Shown here: positions 1 through 7,592 of the stretch, in pieces
Position numbering within the stretch: position 1 is the first letter of the stretch
Layout of the letters: the number at the start of each line of letters is the position of its first letter
NCBI GenBank assembly: GCA_964508085.1
Contig: CAZDTI010000356.1
Location: forward strand, 1 to 9,121
DNA from: CALGLS01 sp964508085
GTDB taxonomy: Bacteria > Bacteroidota > Bacteroidia > Chitinophagales > Saprospiraceae
Direction of reading: 5' to 3'
DNA length: 9,121 nucleotides
Translations under genes and position numbers: made by a program
The notes under the pieces: generated by a model
Told to the model about the DNA's origin: nothing
Databases searched by the model: none
The model's input: the letters and a program-made list of their open reading frames with translations, nothing else

Positions 1-6
1 ATTAGA

Positions 7-756
7 TTATGTTTCTAATGCCCTAATCTTATCACTAATTTTTCCTCTTTCACTAAACCTAATTACGAAAAGAAACAGCTTCACCAATAGGCCCTGACTT
101 GTGATTGTTTTAGCCAAACCTACCACCTTTTGATCTTTAATTTCAATGACTTCATCAAGGGTAGAACTCTCATTGAATAACAATTCATTTGCAAATTCCC
201 AGGCAGCATCTCGTGCCAACTTCATACTGAAGTTTATTATGAAATCATCTACCTTTTTAAGGAACTTTAAAATCTTTAAAAGAGTAGGCCAAATTTCTGA
301 TAAGTCTCTTTGAATCTCATCTACCAGTGTTGATAAAATTTCATTTATTTTGTTGAAGTCAGATTCTAGCGTTCCTATTTTTTCTTTATCCGATATTTGA
401 GCAGCAGCTATTCCTAAGTCTAAATTTATGTGAGCATTCATTCCCAATAATAAATGTTGAAGCACTATTAAACGTTTATTTTTAGTAGCTTCAAAAGCTA
501 TCTTCCAAGCGTTAGTAATTGGGAGTCCTTTTTTATAATCAGCGTATGCAGATAAATACCTATTTGCAAAAACTACGTCTAACTGTTCCATCCTTTGATC
601 ATCATCAAAGTAATTCGTATGTAGTTTTTCCTTTACATTAATAGTCACATTTTGATAAAGGGCTGCAAAATATCCAAGTGTACTTTCCTCCTTTTTTGAT
701 TGCTCAATGATTACTCCTAAGTTTTCTATTACTTCATCAATGGTATTTGCTGTCAT
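7..756 (-). CDS. DUF5995-like helical protein, 249 aa, function unknown
   Basis: The protein is complete: ATG at 756-754 on the minus strand and a TAA stop at 9-7. I see no signal peptide and no convincing membrane segment, so it is probably cytosolic. Residues 5-160 match what I remember of the DUF5995 family: an opening TIDEVIENL helix, GYFAALYQNVT (28-38), a FDD..RME.LD.VFANRYL block (50-68), and the hallmark LQHLLLGMNAHINLDLG (99-115). The conserved His101, His109 and Asp113 in that hallmark could bind a metal or form an active site, but that is inference. The C-terminal third is helical and lysine-rich. Length is about normal for the family. The region before its ATG is A-rich with no Shine-Dalgarno, as usual in Bacteroidota. 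It lies 115 bp downstream of the HTCS gene on the same strand, but a candidate promoter in that gap suggests separate expression. No function is known to me, and the family call is from memory of the motif, not a search. Confidence 0.85.
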   Translation of the reverse strand: MTANTIDEVIENLGVIIEQSKKEESTLGYFAALYQNVTINVKEKLHTNYFDDDQRMEQLDVVFANRYLSAYADYKKGLPITNAWKIAFEATKNKRLIVLQHLLLGMNAHINLDLGIAAAQISDKEKIGTLESDFNKINEILSTLVDEIQRDLSEIWPTLLKILKFLKKVDDFIINFSMKLARDAAWEFANELLFNESSTLDEVIEIKDQKVVGLAKTITSQGLLVKLFLFVIRFSERGKISDKIRALET

Positions 757-839
757 GTTTTCTAATTTGGTTTTTTATCACCTCATTCATATCGCTTACA
801 TCTAGGATGCGAAAAGGATTCAGGGGGAAATCAATTTTG

Positions 840-847
840 CAAAGCTA
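840..847 (-). promoter_or_regulatory. Candidate Bacteroidota -7 box (TAGCTTTG) for the DUF5995-like gene
   Basis: On the minus strand this reads TAGCTTTG, an exact match to the TAnnTTTG -7 consensus of the Bacteroidota primary sigma factor. It sits in the 115-bp gap after the HTCS stop codon. Transcription would begin near 834, giving a leader of about 78 nt. I could not find a good -33 TTG element 17-23 bp upstream. An exact six-base match in a gap this size is not very rare by chance, so the call is tentative. Confidence 0.4.
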
Positions 848-871
848 AAATACGAAAAGTTGTCTAATCAC

Positions 872-3800
872 TTAGGTAGTACGAATATCACGAGGTGCCT
901 TTCCAAATTTTTTCTGAAAGGTTCGAGAAAAATAATTGGGATCAGAGAAACCAACTTCATAAGCGATTTCAGAAATATTCAAATCAGAGGTATTCAATAG
1001 TTCATAGCCTTTTTGAAGTCTAATTTCTCGAATGAATTGAGAAGGCGTTTTGCCAGTCAATGCTTTTAACTTTCGATACATCTGCGTATTACTCATCGCC
1101 ATTCTGTGTACCAATTGTATAACGCCAAAATCGGAATCTTCCATTCGCTTTTCTACTTCGGTTCTCATTTTTTGAAGAAATTCATCTTCAATCGGAGTAG
1201 GACTTTCTACGACACTTTCCCCAGTCGGAGCCATCCTACTTACAGAATAATAAGATTGCAATTGGCGCCGCAACTCAATGAGTTTTTCTAAACGAATGAA
1301 TAACTCCTCCTTATCAAAAGGCTTAGATAGAAAAGCATCCGCACCGTATTTTAACCCGGCTACCTTATCTTCCTGAGCTGATTTTGCAGTCAATAAAATA
1401 ATGGGAATATGGCTTGTGCGAACATCCTGTTTTAAAGTTTCGCAAACTTCATAGCCATCTTTCTCCGGCATCATAACATCACTGATGATGACATCTGGAA
1501 CCAATTCAATAGCAGCGGCTATTCCCTTTGCTCCATCTCTTGCAATATGTACGGTGTAATTTACTCGCAGCAATTTTTCAATATAGGTAACGACATCTTT
1601 ATTGTCTTCGATGATTAGGACTTCTGGTTTATCTGTCCCGTTATTACTGGTTGCTATTTCGAGCGGAATACTTTCTGTTGATTCCGGAATTACTTCCTCT
1701 ACTCCATTTTCGTGGTTTTGTACAACAGTATGTGTTTTGCGTTTTGTAGCACTTGCTGTTTTTATGGGCAACCAAATGTTGAATTCTGTTCCTTTATCCA
1801 ATTTGCTGCTGACCTCAATTTGACCTTCCATCATCTCCACCAGTTCTTTCACCAAGGTCAGACCGATTCCCGTACCCTCTCCCCCTCTGGTATTCGAACC
1901 ATCTACCTGATAAAAACGGTCAAAGACATGGGGCAGCCTTTCCTCGTCTATTCCAATGCCCGTATCTTTTACTTTCATTTTCAAATAAGGCATTCCATTT
2001 TGCTCCTGTTCTTGTATGTGCAAGATGACTTTTCCTTCTTTTGGTGTAAACTTAATGGCGTTCGAAAGTAAGTTGTAAACAATGTGTTGGATTTTTGCTT
2101 CATCATAATCCATGACCAACTCTTCCGCTTCTGTGTAGAAAGTCAAACGGATGTCTTTTTCATTAGCCATTGAATAAAAAGATTCGGTCAGGTACTGGAG
2201 ATAATGGACGATGTTTCCCTGGATGTTTTCTAATTTAAGATTACCAGATTCCAGTTTGGAGAGGTCGAGCAATTGATTGACCAGCCGAAGTAGATTTTTG
2301 CTATTCCTTCGAATTAATTTTTTCTCCTGAGGATGGTCTTCTATGTTTTCATTCATCCCCATGATGACCGTGAGTGGGGTTCTGAACTCATGTGTAATAT
2401 TGGTGTATAAACGGGTTTTGAGTCCGTTCAATTCCTTCATTCTCTTGCTTTCTTCCAAGGCCAATCTTTGTTTTAGGTTCACTCGCCAAAAGGCGTAGAC
2501 CGTTCCAAGGAACAAAGCGATGTAGGCCAAATAAGCCCACCAAGTTTTCCACCAGGGCGGATTGATGGTAAAAGAATATTGAATGGCTTCGCTCCAGTTG
2601 TTGTCAGAGCCAATGGCTTTGACGTGGAAGGTGTAAGTTCCAGGTGGAATATTTCTATAGTCTATTTTGTTGGCCGTATTTGGTGGACTCCAGTCGAGGT
2701 CATAGCCTTCCATAAGACAACTAAATCGGATGCCAGACAAATCGGGATCTTTAGTAGCTGCAAAACGAAAGGTCAGATGATTGAAATCAAAAGGCAATGT
2801 AAGGTCCAGCGGATAGTTGAAAAAAGGAACAATTTTACTGTATTCAATACGAGTAAGATTTTGATCCTTATCTTTTCCAATCCAATAATCTTGATTTGCT
2901 TCTTTCTTTTCGTTTAGCTGATCGAAATCAACAAAGCTTTGATTGATTTGAATTTCATCCAGAAATACTTTGGGTGCCGAATCACTTGGGCGAATAACAT
3001 CAGGTGCTAAGGTGATCAATTCGACACTGCTTCCCCACCACATTTTATTGGTATGATCCAGTAAAGTCGCATTCGAAAAAAACTCGGAGCTCTCCACTCC
3101 CGTCAGATTACAAAATTCGGTTACTCCAGTGAGTTCTGTTTCTAGGTCATCAAATTCCAATAAATTCAAACAGCCATCGGCTCCCAACCAAATTTGTCCT
3201 TTTCCGTCTTCACTGACAGTCCAAATATCGTTGTAGGATAAGCCATCCTTTTTTGTGTAATTAATAAAAGCGATGCGTTGATCTTCCATCTCTTCTTTAG
3301 CTATTTTACTTACACCACCGAACTCCGTTCCCACCCAAATATTACCTCTTGTATCTTCGAAAAGGGTCGTAACATGATTATCCGCTAATCCTTCTTTTTT
3401 TGTAAAAAAGGTAAAGGACTCTCCGTCGTATTTAGCCAATCCAATATTTTGATATCCAATCCAAACATTTCCATTTCTATCTGTGATCATTGCTCGAATG
3501 CCATTCTTATTTTCATAATAACGACTACTCCATTCATTGGAATAAATAGTAAAATTAGTACCATCATACTTAATCAATCCTTTTTGCCCAGATCCGAACC
3601 ACATATTTCCCTCGGTATCTTCCGTAATTGTTCGGGTTGAAAATGGGGCATTAGGGTCATCATTCAAATAAAAATTAGTAAAGATTTCTCCATCATAATT
3701 AGTCAGTCCTTCATTTGAAGCAATCCAAATGATTCCTTTACTATCTTCATATACTTGCCGAATGATCCAAGGGTTTAATAATTCGGAGGCCTTGGGGTAA

Positions 3801-5275
3801 GTGGTAAAAGTACGCCCATTATAAGTTATCAGTTCAGCTCCATGTGTACCAAACCACAGATCGTTTTTAGAATCTTCCAATATCGCTGAAACAAACCTGT
3901 TAATGGTAAAGTAGTGGCTAGCAATGTCTAATTGATCCGCCATAGGAAAGGGAAAATGTTGAAAAGTATTTGGTTTGTAACGCACCATTCCCTCTGATTT
4001 TTTGGTCCACCATATTTTATCGTTTATGATTTTTATACGATGTGGAAAGGGTTCTTCAAAACTATTTTCTATAAGGTCTTCCTTTTTGGTGTACTGTAGG
4101 TGAGTTCCTTTTAATAAACTTATTGCTCCTGATAGATGAATAAAAATAGGATGACCGTTTACATCAGAAGAAAGGTTAAAAAACGGATCTTTATTCAAAA
4201 TGTCTGAAGTATAACAATCCAGTTGCCCTTCGTTTTTTTTACACAATTGATTTCCTTTTCCCATCCAGAATGTTTTATCTGTGGGATAATAATGGGAATT
4301 AGAATAAGTTAGATCCCAAATATCCACTAGTGCATGCTTAACGGTAAACGTTTCCTGAATTTCAAAAAGAGCATTCGACGACCAAGCCCATAATTTCCCT
4401 TCAGCATCATGGAATGTTTTGAGCAAATCGGTGAACACAGATTCCTGAACTTTTCCAAAAGTTGTAGCATATTGGCCATCGACTTTTGTTAGGTAACCAC
4501 CTTGGAGCTTTTGTATCAAAATCGTTCCTTTTTGACCAAGACTTAAAATGCCTATATTTTCTAAGTCCAGTCCATTTTCCGGATTGAAATGATAAAAGTA
4601 TTCTCCATCAAACTTTATAAGTCCCCCACTTCCTTGAGTGGCAATCCATATATTATTTAGGGAATCAATAACCATATCATAAATCTCTCTATTTGGAAGA
4701 CCATGCTCGGCAGTATAATGTCGAAACGACTTACCATCGTATCTACTCAACCCATTTTGGCTAGCTAACCAAATAAATCCTTTTTTATCTTCTAAAAAAT
4801 TCATCACCCGAGAGGAAGAAAGCCCTTGCTGCATCCCCAAAAACTCAAAATGCCCACTTGTTTTATCTTTTTTGTAAAAAGGAAGTGCATTGCTCGCCTC
4901 AGGCATTATTGCTTTTACCTTATCATAATTAATAGCCACCTTATTCGGAAAAGGGACTCCGTTTTTTCCAAAATAAATGGTGTCTCCTTTTGGTAAAGGA
5001 ATCGATTGGGAAAAGGTAATTGGATATTCTTTTTGTAAGGAGGGGGCGGGAACCACTTTAGGAGATGCTTTTATTTGAAGCGGCTGTGGTAGATCGGTGG
5101 CTTTTATCGTTTGTCCTTTTCGTTTTACAGGGACTCCAGTAGGAAGGCTATCTCCTGCTATGGATAGCATGGGACTGGAAATTTCTGGGGAAATCACAGA
5201 CCTATCCTTCTCTTGTTTACAAGCAACAAAAAGCAAAATAAAACAATAAAATATTGGCCTCAAGGGGAGTCTCAT
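872..5275 (-). CDS. Hybrid two-component system regulator (HTCS): sensor histidine kinase, receiver and AraC-type DNA-binding domains in one protein
   Basis: This 1467-aa protein senses a periplasmic signal and controls transcription through an internal phosphorelay. Residues 1-19 are a signal peptide ending in a lipobox-like LFVAC with Cys19. Residues 25-145 are a Pro-rich, low-complexity stretch. From about 150 to 760 come Reg_prop-type blades (pattern G.IW.....GL..YDG..F) with Trp anchors at 169, 210, 296, 337, 422, 474, 517, 559, 605, 647, 696 and 746, plus degenerate blades near 253 and 377. That totals 14, the number expected for two seven-bladed propellers. A Y_Y_Y domain spans about 835-905 and one membrane helix about 911-931. 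The kinase H-box is NITHEFRTPL with His962, the N-box has Asn1068 and Asn1072, and the G boxes are at 1104-1108 and 1134-1138. The receiver has Glu1223, Asp1224, phospho-acceptor Asp1266, Thr1296 and Lys1318. The AraC-type helix-turn-helix is at about 1365-1465. All key residues are intact. The ATG is chosen because the signal peptide starts there. It is divergent from the T9SS gene cluster, which is its likely target (inference). The ligand is unknown. Confidence 0.97.
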   Translation of the reverse strand: MRLPLRPIFYCFILLFVACKQEKDRSVISPEISSPMLSIAGDSLPTGVPVKRKGQTIKATDLPQPLQIKASPKVVPAPSLQKEYPITFSQSIPLPKGDTIYFGKNGVPFPNKVAINYDKVKAIMPEASNALPFYKKDKTSGHFEFLGMQQGLSSSRVMNFLEDKKGFIWLASQNGLSRYDGKSFRHYTAEHGLPNREIYDMVIDSLNNIWIATQGSGGLIKFDGEYFYHFNPENGLDLENIGILSLGQKGTILIQKLQGGYLTKVDGQYATTFGKVQESVFTDLLKTFHDAEGKLWAWSSNALFEIQETFTVKHALVDIWDLTYSNSHYYPTDKTFWMGKGNQLCKKNEGQLDCYTSDILNKDPFFNLSSDVNGHPIFIHLSGAISLLKGTHLQYTKKEDLIENSFEEPFPHRIKIINDKIWWTKKSEGMVRYKPNTFQHFPFPMADQLDIASHYFTINRFVSAILEDSKNDLWFGTHGAELITYNGRTFTTYPKASELLNPWIIRQVYEDSKGIIWIASNEGLTNYDGEIFTNFYLNDDPNAPFSTRTITEDTEGNMWFGSGQKGLIKYDGTNFTIYSNEWSSRYYENKNGIRAMITDRNGNVWIGYQNIGLAKYDGESFTFFTKKEGLADNHVTTLFEDTRGNIWVGTEFGGVSKIAKEEMEDQRIAFINYTKKDGLSYNDIWTVSEDGKGQIWLGADGCLNLLEFDDLETELTGVTEFCNLTGVESSEFFSNATLLDHTNKMWWGSSVELITLAPDVIRPSDSAPKVFLDEIQINQSFVDFDQLNEKKEANQDYWIGKDKDQNLTRIEYSKIVPFFNYPLDLTLPFDFNHLTFRFAATKDPDLSGIRFSCLMEGYDLDWSPPNTANKIDYRNIPPGTYTFHVKAIGSDNNWSEAIQYSFTINPPWWKTWWAYLAYIALFLGTVYAFWRVNLKQRLALEESKRMKELNGLKTRLYTNITHEFRTPLTVIMGMNENIEDHPQEKKLIRRNSKNLLRLVNQLLDLSKLESGNLKLENIQGNIVHYLQYLTESFYSMANEKDIRLTFYTEAEELVMDYDEAKIQHIVYNLLSNAIKFTPKEGKVILHIQEQEQNGMPYLKMKVKDTGIGIDEERLPHVFDRFYQVDGSNTRGGEGTGIGLTLVKELVEMMEGQIEVSSKLDKGTEFNIWLPIKTASATKRKTHTVVQNHENGVEEVIPESTESIPLEIATSNNGTDKPEVLIIEDNKDVVTYIEKLLRVNYTVHIARDGAKGIAAAIELVPDVIISDVMMPEKDGYEVCETLKQDVRTSHIPIILLTAKSAQEDKVAGLKYGADAFLSKPFDKEELFIRLEKLIELRRQLQSYYSVSRMAPTGESVVESPTPIEDEFLQKMRTEVEKRMEDSDFGVIQLVHRMAMSNTQMYRKLKALTGKTPSQFIREIRLQKGYELLNTSDLNISEIAYEVGFSDPNYFSRTFQKKFGKAPRDIRTT

Positions 5276-5386
5276 AGTTTGGAGACAAATTAATTCGTTT
5301 ACGGTGGAAATTGAGATTAATGGATTAAGGATGAAAAAATTAAGGATTAAGAATTAAGGATTATTCCCACTAACGTGAATAAGGTG

Positions 5387-5439
5387 TTTCTCGCGTCTGA
5401 GCGAATAATCCTTAATCCTAACATCCTTAATTCTTAATC
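5387..5439. repeat. 53-bp perfect direct repeat, copy 1
   Basis: This copy begins TTTCTCGCGTCTGAGCGAAT and ends TTAATTCTTAATC. It is identical base for base to 5472-5524, and the copies start 85 bp apart with a 32-bp AT-rich spacer (5440-5471). The identity points to a recent duplication or active homogenisation. Confidence 0.95.
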
Positions 5440-5471
5440 TTTTATCCTCATTCCATTTCTAAATAAAATAT

Positions 5472-5524
5472 TTTCTCGCGTCTGAGCGAATAATCCTTAA
5501 TCCTAACATCCTTAATTCTTAATC
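5472..5524. repeat. 53-bp perfect direct repeat, copy 2
   Basis: This is the second identical copy of 5387-5439. The flanks differ on both sides (G versus T before, T versus C after), so the duplication is exactly 53 bp as seen here. The end of this copy, plus the next base, also forms the outer right arm of the inverted-repeat element. Confidence 0.95.
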
Positions 5525-5640
5525 CAAAACCACTGATCAATACAAGTTAGTAAATTAAAATCTCATACTAAAAAAAGTACGCTCCAATAATTTCCAGCGC
5601 TCCGAGAATTGAATAATACAAGTAACTAAAAATCAACCCC

Positions 5641-5682
5641 TTAGCACAAATTCGCATTTTCCTTTTGCAAAATATGTGCTAA
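5641..5682. promoter_or_regulatory. Inverted repeat TTAGCACA ... TGTGCTAA, possible operator or hairpin
   Basis: The arms TTAGCACA (5641-5648) and TGTGCTAA (5675-5682) are perfect 8-bp reverse complements separated by 26 bp. Inside them, ATTTT (5656-5660) and AAAAT (5669-5673) can extend pairing, leaving an 8-nt loop. It lies about 75-115 bp upstream of the candidate rightward -7 box, a reasonable place for an activator site. Its role is inference; AraC-type regulators more often use direct repeats, so it may belong to another regulator. Confidence 0.4.
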
Positions 5683-5714
5683 TATCTTCCGCTTCTAAAA
5701 CTGATAATTCCGGT

Positions 5715-5727
5715 TATTCGCCGAATA
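5715..5727. promoter_or_regulatory. Palindrome TATTCG-C-CGAATA upstream of the rightward promoter
   Basis: This is a 13-bp perfect palindrome with a single-base centre at 5721, about 36 bp upstream of the TACCTTTG box. That is close to where the poorly matched -33 element should be, so a bound activator could substitute for it. Palindromes of this size are expected by chance in a few hundred bases, hence low confidence. Confidence 0.25.
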
Positions 5728-5756
5728 TGTGCGAGCTCCTGGCCTCCCCTCGCCCC

Positions 5757-5764
5757 TACCTTTG
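5757..5764 (+). promoter_or_regulatory. Candidate Bacteroidota -7 box (TACCTTTG) for the T9SS gene cluster
   Basis: TACCTTTG matches the TAnnTTTG consensus exactly and is preceded by a GC-rich, pyrimidine-rich tract (5738-5756) that contrasts with the AT-rich surroundings. Transcription would start near 5770, giving a 5' leader of about 90 nt before the ATG at 5861. No clear TTG lies 17-23 bp upstream, which would fit an activator-dependent promoter. The box sits inside the upstream extension of the open frame, supporting the downstream start. Confidence 0.55.
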
Positions 5765-5827
5765 TGTCAAGACAAATCGGAAAGAGACCATCTAAATACT
5801 CATCTGATTTTCCAGTTTTCAATCATG

Positions 5828-5860
5828 ACTTATTTAATAACCTTACAAAATCAATTACAA
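5828..5860 (+). promoter_or_regulatory. Conserved translation leader, copy A (before the 561-aa gene)
   Basis: The 33 nt before the ATG match the 31 nt before the next gene's ATG (7562-7592) at 28 of 31 aligned bases with one 2-nt gap. They include the identical core AAATCAATTACAA immediately before ATGAAATCT. The block is A-rich with no Shine-Dalgarno, as typical for Bacteroidota initiation. In copy B the block contains an in-frame TAA (7569-7571), so it is non-coding there, and by analogy here. This fixes the start at 5861 rather than at the in-frame ATG 5825 or GTG 5729. Confidence 0.75.
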
Positions 5861-7546
5861 ATGAAATCTTTACACTTTACACTTTTCATACTATTACTAA
5901 CTTGTCAGTTATCTGCACAAGTAACAGACAATACGATTAATGTCGAGATACAAACAAAGAGTTTGTATAGTAATATCTCTGTATTTAATGATCCCGTACC
6001 ATTTGATCTGGAAGACATAGTCATGAAGGCTCATGTTTGGACAAGCCTTACAGGCTTTGAATCCTCAGCTTGTTTTGAATTCGAATCTGATGGAGTGAAG
6101 CATCTTAATGATCACCATCAACCGCTATATGCGGCAAATGGTATTCTATACTTCACTTATTTTGATTTTTATCTTGAAGGATGGGAGAGTGACTCCTCTC
6201 CTGCCTGTACTTTCAATGGAGCTGATACTGAATTTGAAGGAAAATGGGCTACCGATCATTTTCTGATCAATAATCAGATGACTAGTTTAAGGCCAGCAAA
6301 TGTTTGGAGTACGGACTGGAGTAATCAGGCAAACGAATTGCTATACAATGATCCTGATTATGATATGGCGGTACGAAGTGTATGGCGTTTTAATAAAGGA
6401 GAAAATCATTTGTTTCCATTAGATTTTGGGACGATAGGTGTGGGGCAAAGCAAAACACATTACAATACCAATAAACCGGCCCCATCGGGGGTGTCCTCAT
6501 CAGACAATATGGGCTACAAACATGATGCATTCCAGAGTAGTCCTGATGTTTATTACCAATTTACGCTTGCAGAAGATGCCAATGTTATCCTAAGGACAAC
6601 GGGCTTTGACACCTATTTGACCTTGCTTAATTTGGACCATCAAGTGATGGAAGATGATGACGATGGCGGCCCTGGATATGGTTCAGAAATTGAGACTAAG
6701 CTTTGTCCGGGCACTTACTGGATTGTAGCTGAAGGATACCAGGACAATACTGGTTATTTTACGCTGGATATTAGCGTAACGAGTGGAATAAGCTCTGTAT
6801 CTCCTGGTGCATTAAACTATACTTATGCACAATGCCCCGGTGAAACAGGTTCCGTTGTAGCTAATCCCACAGGAGGCGTACCTCCTTACGTCTTTGGATG
6901 GCCTAACGGAGAACCCGACACTTCGTCTCCACAAGCAAGTGGCATTCCAATCGGCATTAACTTCGCATCAATCACTGACTTCTGTGGGAATAGTGAAATT
7001 TTTAGTGTATCAATGAGTGCAGAGGAGGACGTCGATGCACCCAATATGGTCTGTGGAAGTGAAACTTATTATCTTTCTCCAAATGAAACAATCGTCGTAA
7101 ATCCGGTTGATATTGACGCTGGTTCTACCGACAACTGTGAAATAAATACGCTGACCTTATCGCAAACTAACTTCAGTTATGATAATCCCGGCGAGCATTC
7201 CGTTACTTTGACGGCAGAAGACTATTCCGGAAATATAAGTTCTTGTAACACAACTATTACAATTATTCAAAACAACGCAACCGCTGTCCACAACCTGAAG
7301 GAACCCTTTTCTTTTACTTTGGCTCCCAACCCTACTTCCGATTGGTTCAGTGTAAAGATAGACCCAGCTGAATTAAATGCTGATACAAAAATGAGCATTG
7401 TAACACTCACAGGGCAAATCGTACGGGAAAGCATTGTTACGGATCATAATCAAAGAGTAGACATTAGTGGTCTTGCTCAAGGTATTTATCTGGTGCGGCT
7501 AAATGACAGTGAAAAAGCGGGTGTCAGAAAACTCATGGTGAAATAA
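5861..7546 (+). CDS. Secreted T9SS cargo protein with PPC-like, SprB-like and HYR-like modules, 561 aa
   Basis: A signal peptide covers residues 1-20 (MKSLHFTLFILLLTCQLSAQ), so the protein enters the periplasm by Sec. The C-terminal domain, about 483-561, carries the T9SS sorting signature (APNPTSDWFSV, then LTGQIVRES, GLAQGIYLVRL, KLMVK). It should therefore cross the outer membrane and be released or surface-attached. Residues 21-200 are a domain I do not recognise, with aromatic-rich strands and Cys71/Cys116. Residues 228-305 resemble a bacterial pre-peptidase C-terminal (PPC) domain: VYYQFTL, TTGFDTYLTLLN, an acidic EDDDDGG turn at 264-270, and CPGTYWIVAEGY. Residues 315-388 look like a SprB-type repeat (NPTGGVPPYVFGW). 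Residues 391-469 look like a HYR/Ig-like domain (IDAGSTDNC, GEHSVTLTAEDYSGN). No protease or glycosidase catalytic motif is visible, so an adhesin or surface-binding role is most likely (inference). The start rests on the signal peptide and the conserved leader. It is first in a probable three-gene unit. Confidence 0.92.
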   Translation: MKSLHFTLFILLLTCQLSAQVTDNTINVEIQTKSLYSNISVFNDPVPFDLEDIVMKAHVWTSLTGFESSACFEFESDGVKHLNDHHQPLYAANGILYFTYFDFYLEGWESDSSPACTFNGADTEFEGKWATDHFLINNQMTSLRPANVWSTDWSNQANELLYNDPDYDMAVRSVWRFNKGENHLFPLDFGTIGVGQSKTHYNTNKPAPSGVSSSDNMGYKHDAFQSSPDVYYQFTLAEDANVILRTTGFDTYLTLLNLDHQVMEDDDDGGPGYGSEIETKLCPGTYWIVAEGYQDNTGYFTLDISVTSGISSVSPGALNYTYAQCPGETGSVVANPTGGVPPYVFGWPNGEPDTSSPQASGIPIGINFASITDFCGNSEIFSVSMSAEEDVDAPNMVCGSETYYLSPNETIVVNPVDIDAGSTDNCEINTLTLSQTNFSYDNPGEHSVTLTAEDYSGNISSCNTTITIIQNNATAVHNLKEPFSFTLAPNPTSDWFSVKIDPAELNADTKMSIVTLTGQIVRESIVTDHNQRVDISGLAQGIYLVRLNDSEKAGVRKLMVK

Positions 7547-7561
7547 GGAGTCTGGCTTAGA

Positions 7562-7592
7562 ACCTATTTAACAACCTTTAAATCAATTACAA
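7562..7592 (+). promoter_or_regulatory. Conserved translation leader, copy B (before the 470-aa gene)
   Basis: This is the second copy of the leader described at 5828-5860, filling most of the 46-bp gap between the two genes. It contains an in-frame TAA, showing it is untranslated. The match continues into the coding region for nine bases (ATGAAATCT), after which the two genes diverge. Confidence 0.75.

Larger units (their letters stand above)
5344..5525. repeat. Intergenic repeat element with long inverted arms (MITE- or REP-like)
   Basis: The left arm at 5344-5366 reads GGATTAAGAATTAAGG followed by ATTATTC. Its reverse complement is found at 5488-5525 except for a 15-nt insertion in the middle, and nearly the same arm occurs at 5403-5439. 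Perfect sub-stems are 5353-5366 with 5403-5416 (14 bp) and 5345-5360 with 5424-5439 (16 bp). The arms are made of TTAATCC/GGATTAA-like words of about 7-8 nt, and similar words extend left to about 5317. Between the arms lies the GC-richer core CTCGCGTCTGAGCG. There is no open reading frame of note. It could be a small non-autonomous mobile element, a folded RNA, or a degenerate simple repeat. I cannot choose without other copies from the genome. Confidence 0.6.
5276..5860. other. Divergent intergenic region between the HTCS gene and the T9SS gene cluster
   Basis: This 585-bp gap separates two genes that point away from each other, so it must hold the start signals for both unless one is read from elsewhere. 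The left half (about 5311-5525) is repetitive AT-rich DNA, described under the repeat entries. The middle (5526-5640) shows no gene or clear structure; the words AATACAAGT-TAGTAAA and AATACAAGT-AACTAAA recur loosely near 5539 and 5616. The right half holds an inverted repeat, a palindrome, the candidate rightward promoter, and an approximately 90-nt leader. An open frame continues upstream from the 561-aa gene to a GTG at 5729. I do not accept it as coding because it would start before the candidate promoter box and cover the leader that is conserved at the next gene. I found no convincing leftward promoter for the HTCS gene. Confidence 0.8.

Noticed and set aside
1106..3640. Plus-strand open frames of 60-120 codons opposite the HTCS gene (for example 1712-2071 and 2579-2917)
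   Set aside because: They lie antisense within well-conserved HTCS coding sequence, have no recognisable domains and show no start signals. They are shadows of the real gene.
5286..5293. TTAATTTG on the minus strand as a -7 box for the HTCS gene
   Set aside because: It misses one of the six fixed bases, has no -33 element, and would leave a leader of only about 5 nt before the ATG.
5344..5525. CRISPR array
   Set aside because: There are only two direct-repeat copies of 53 bp with one AT-rich spacer, and no cas genes. The arms are low-complexity words rather than a CRISPR repeat.
5729..5860. Upstream extension of the 561-aa gene to GTG 5729 or ATG 5825
   Set aside because: It would put coding sequence across the promoter box and the conserved leader, and would bury the signal peptide 12-44 residues inside the protein. 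The matching leader at the next gene contains an in-frame stop, so the block is untranslated.
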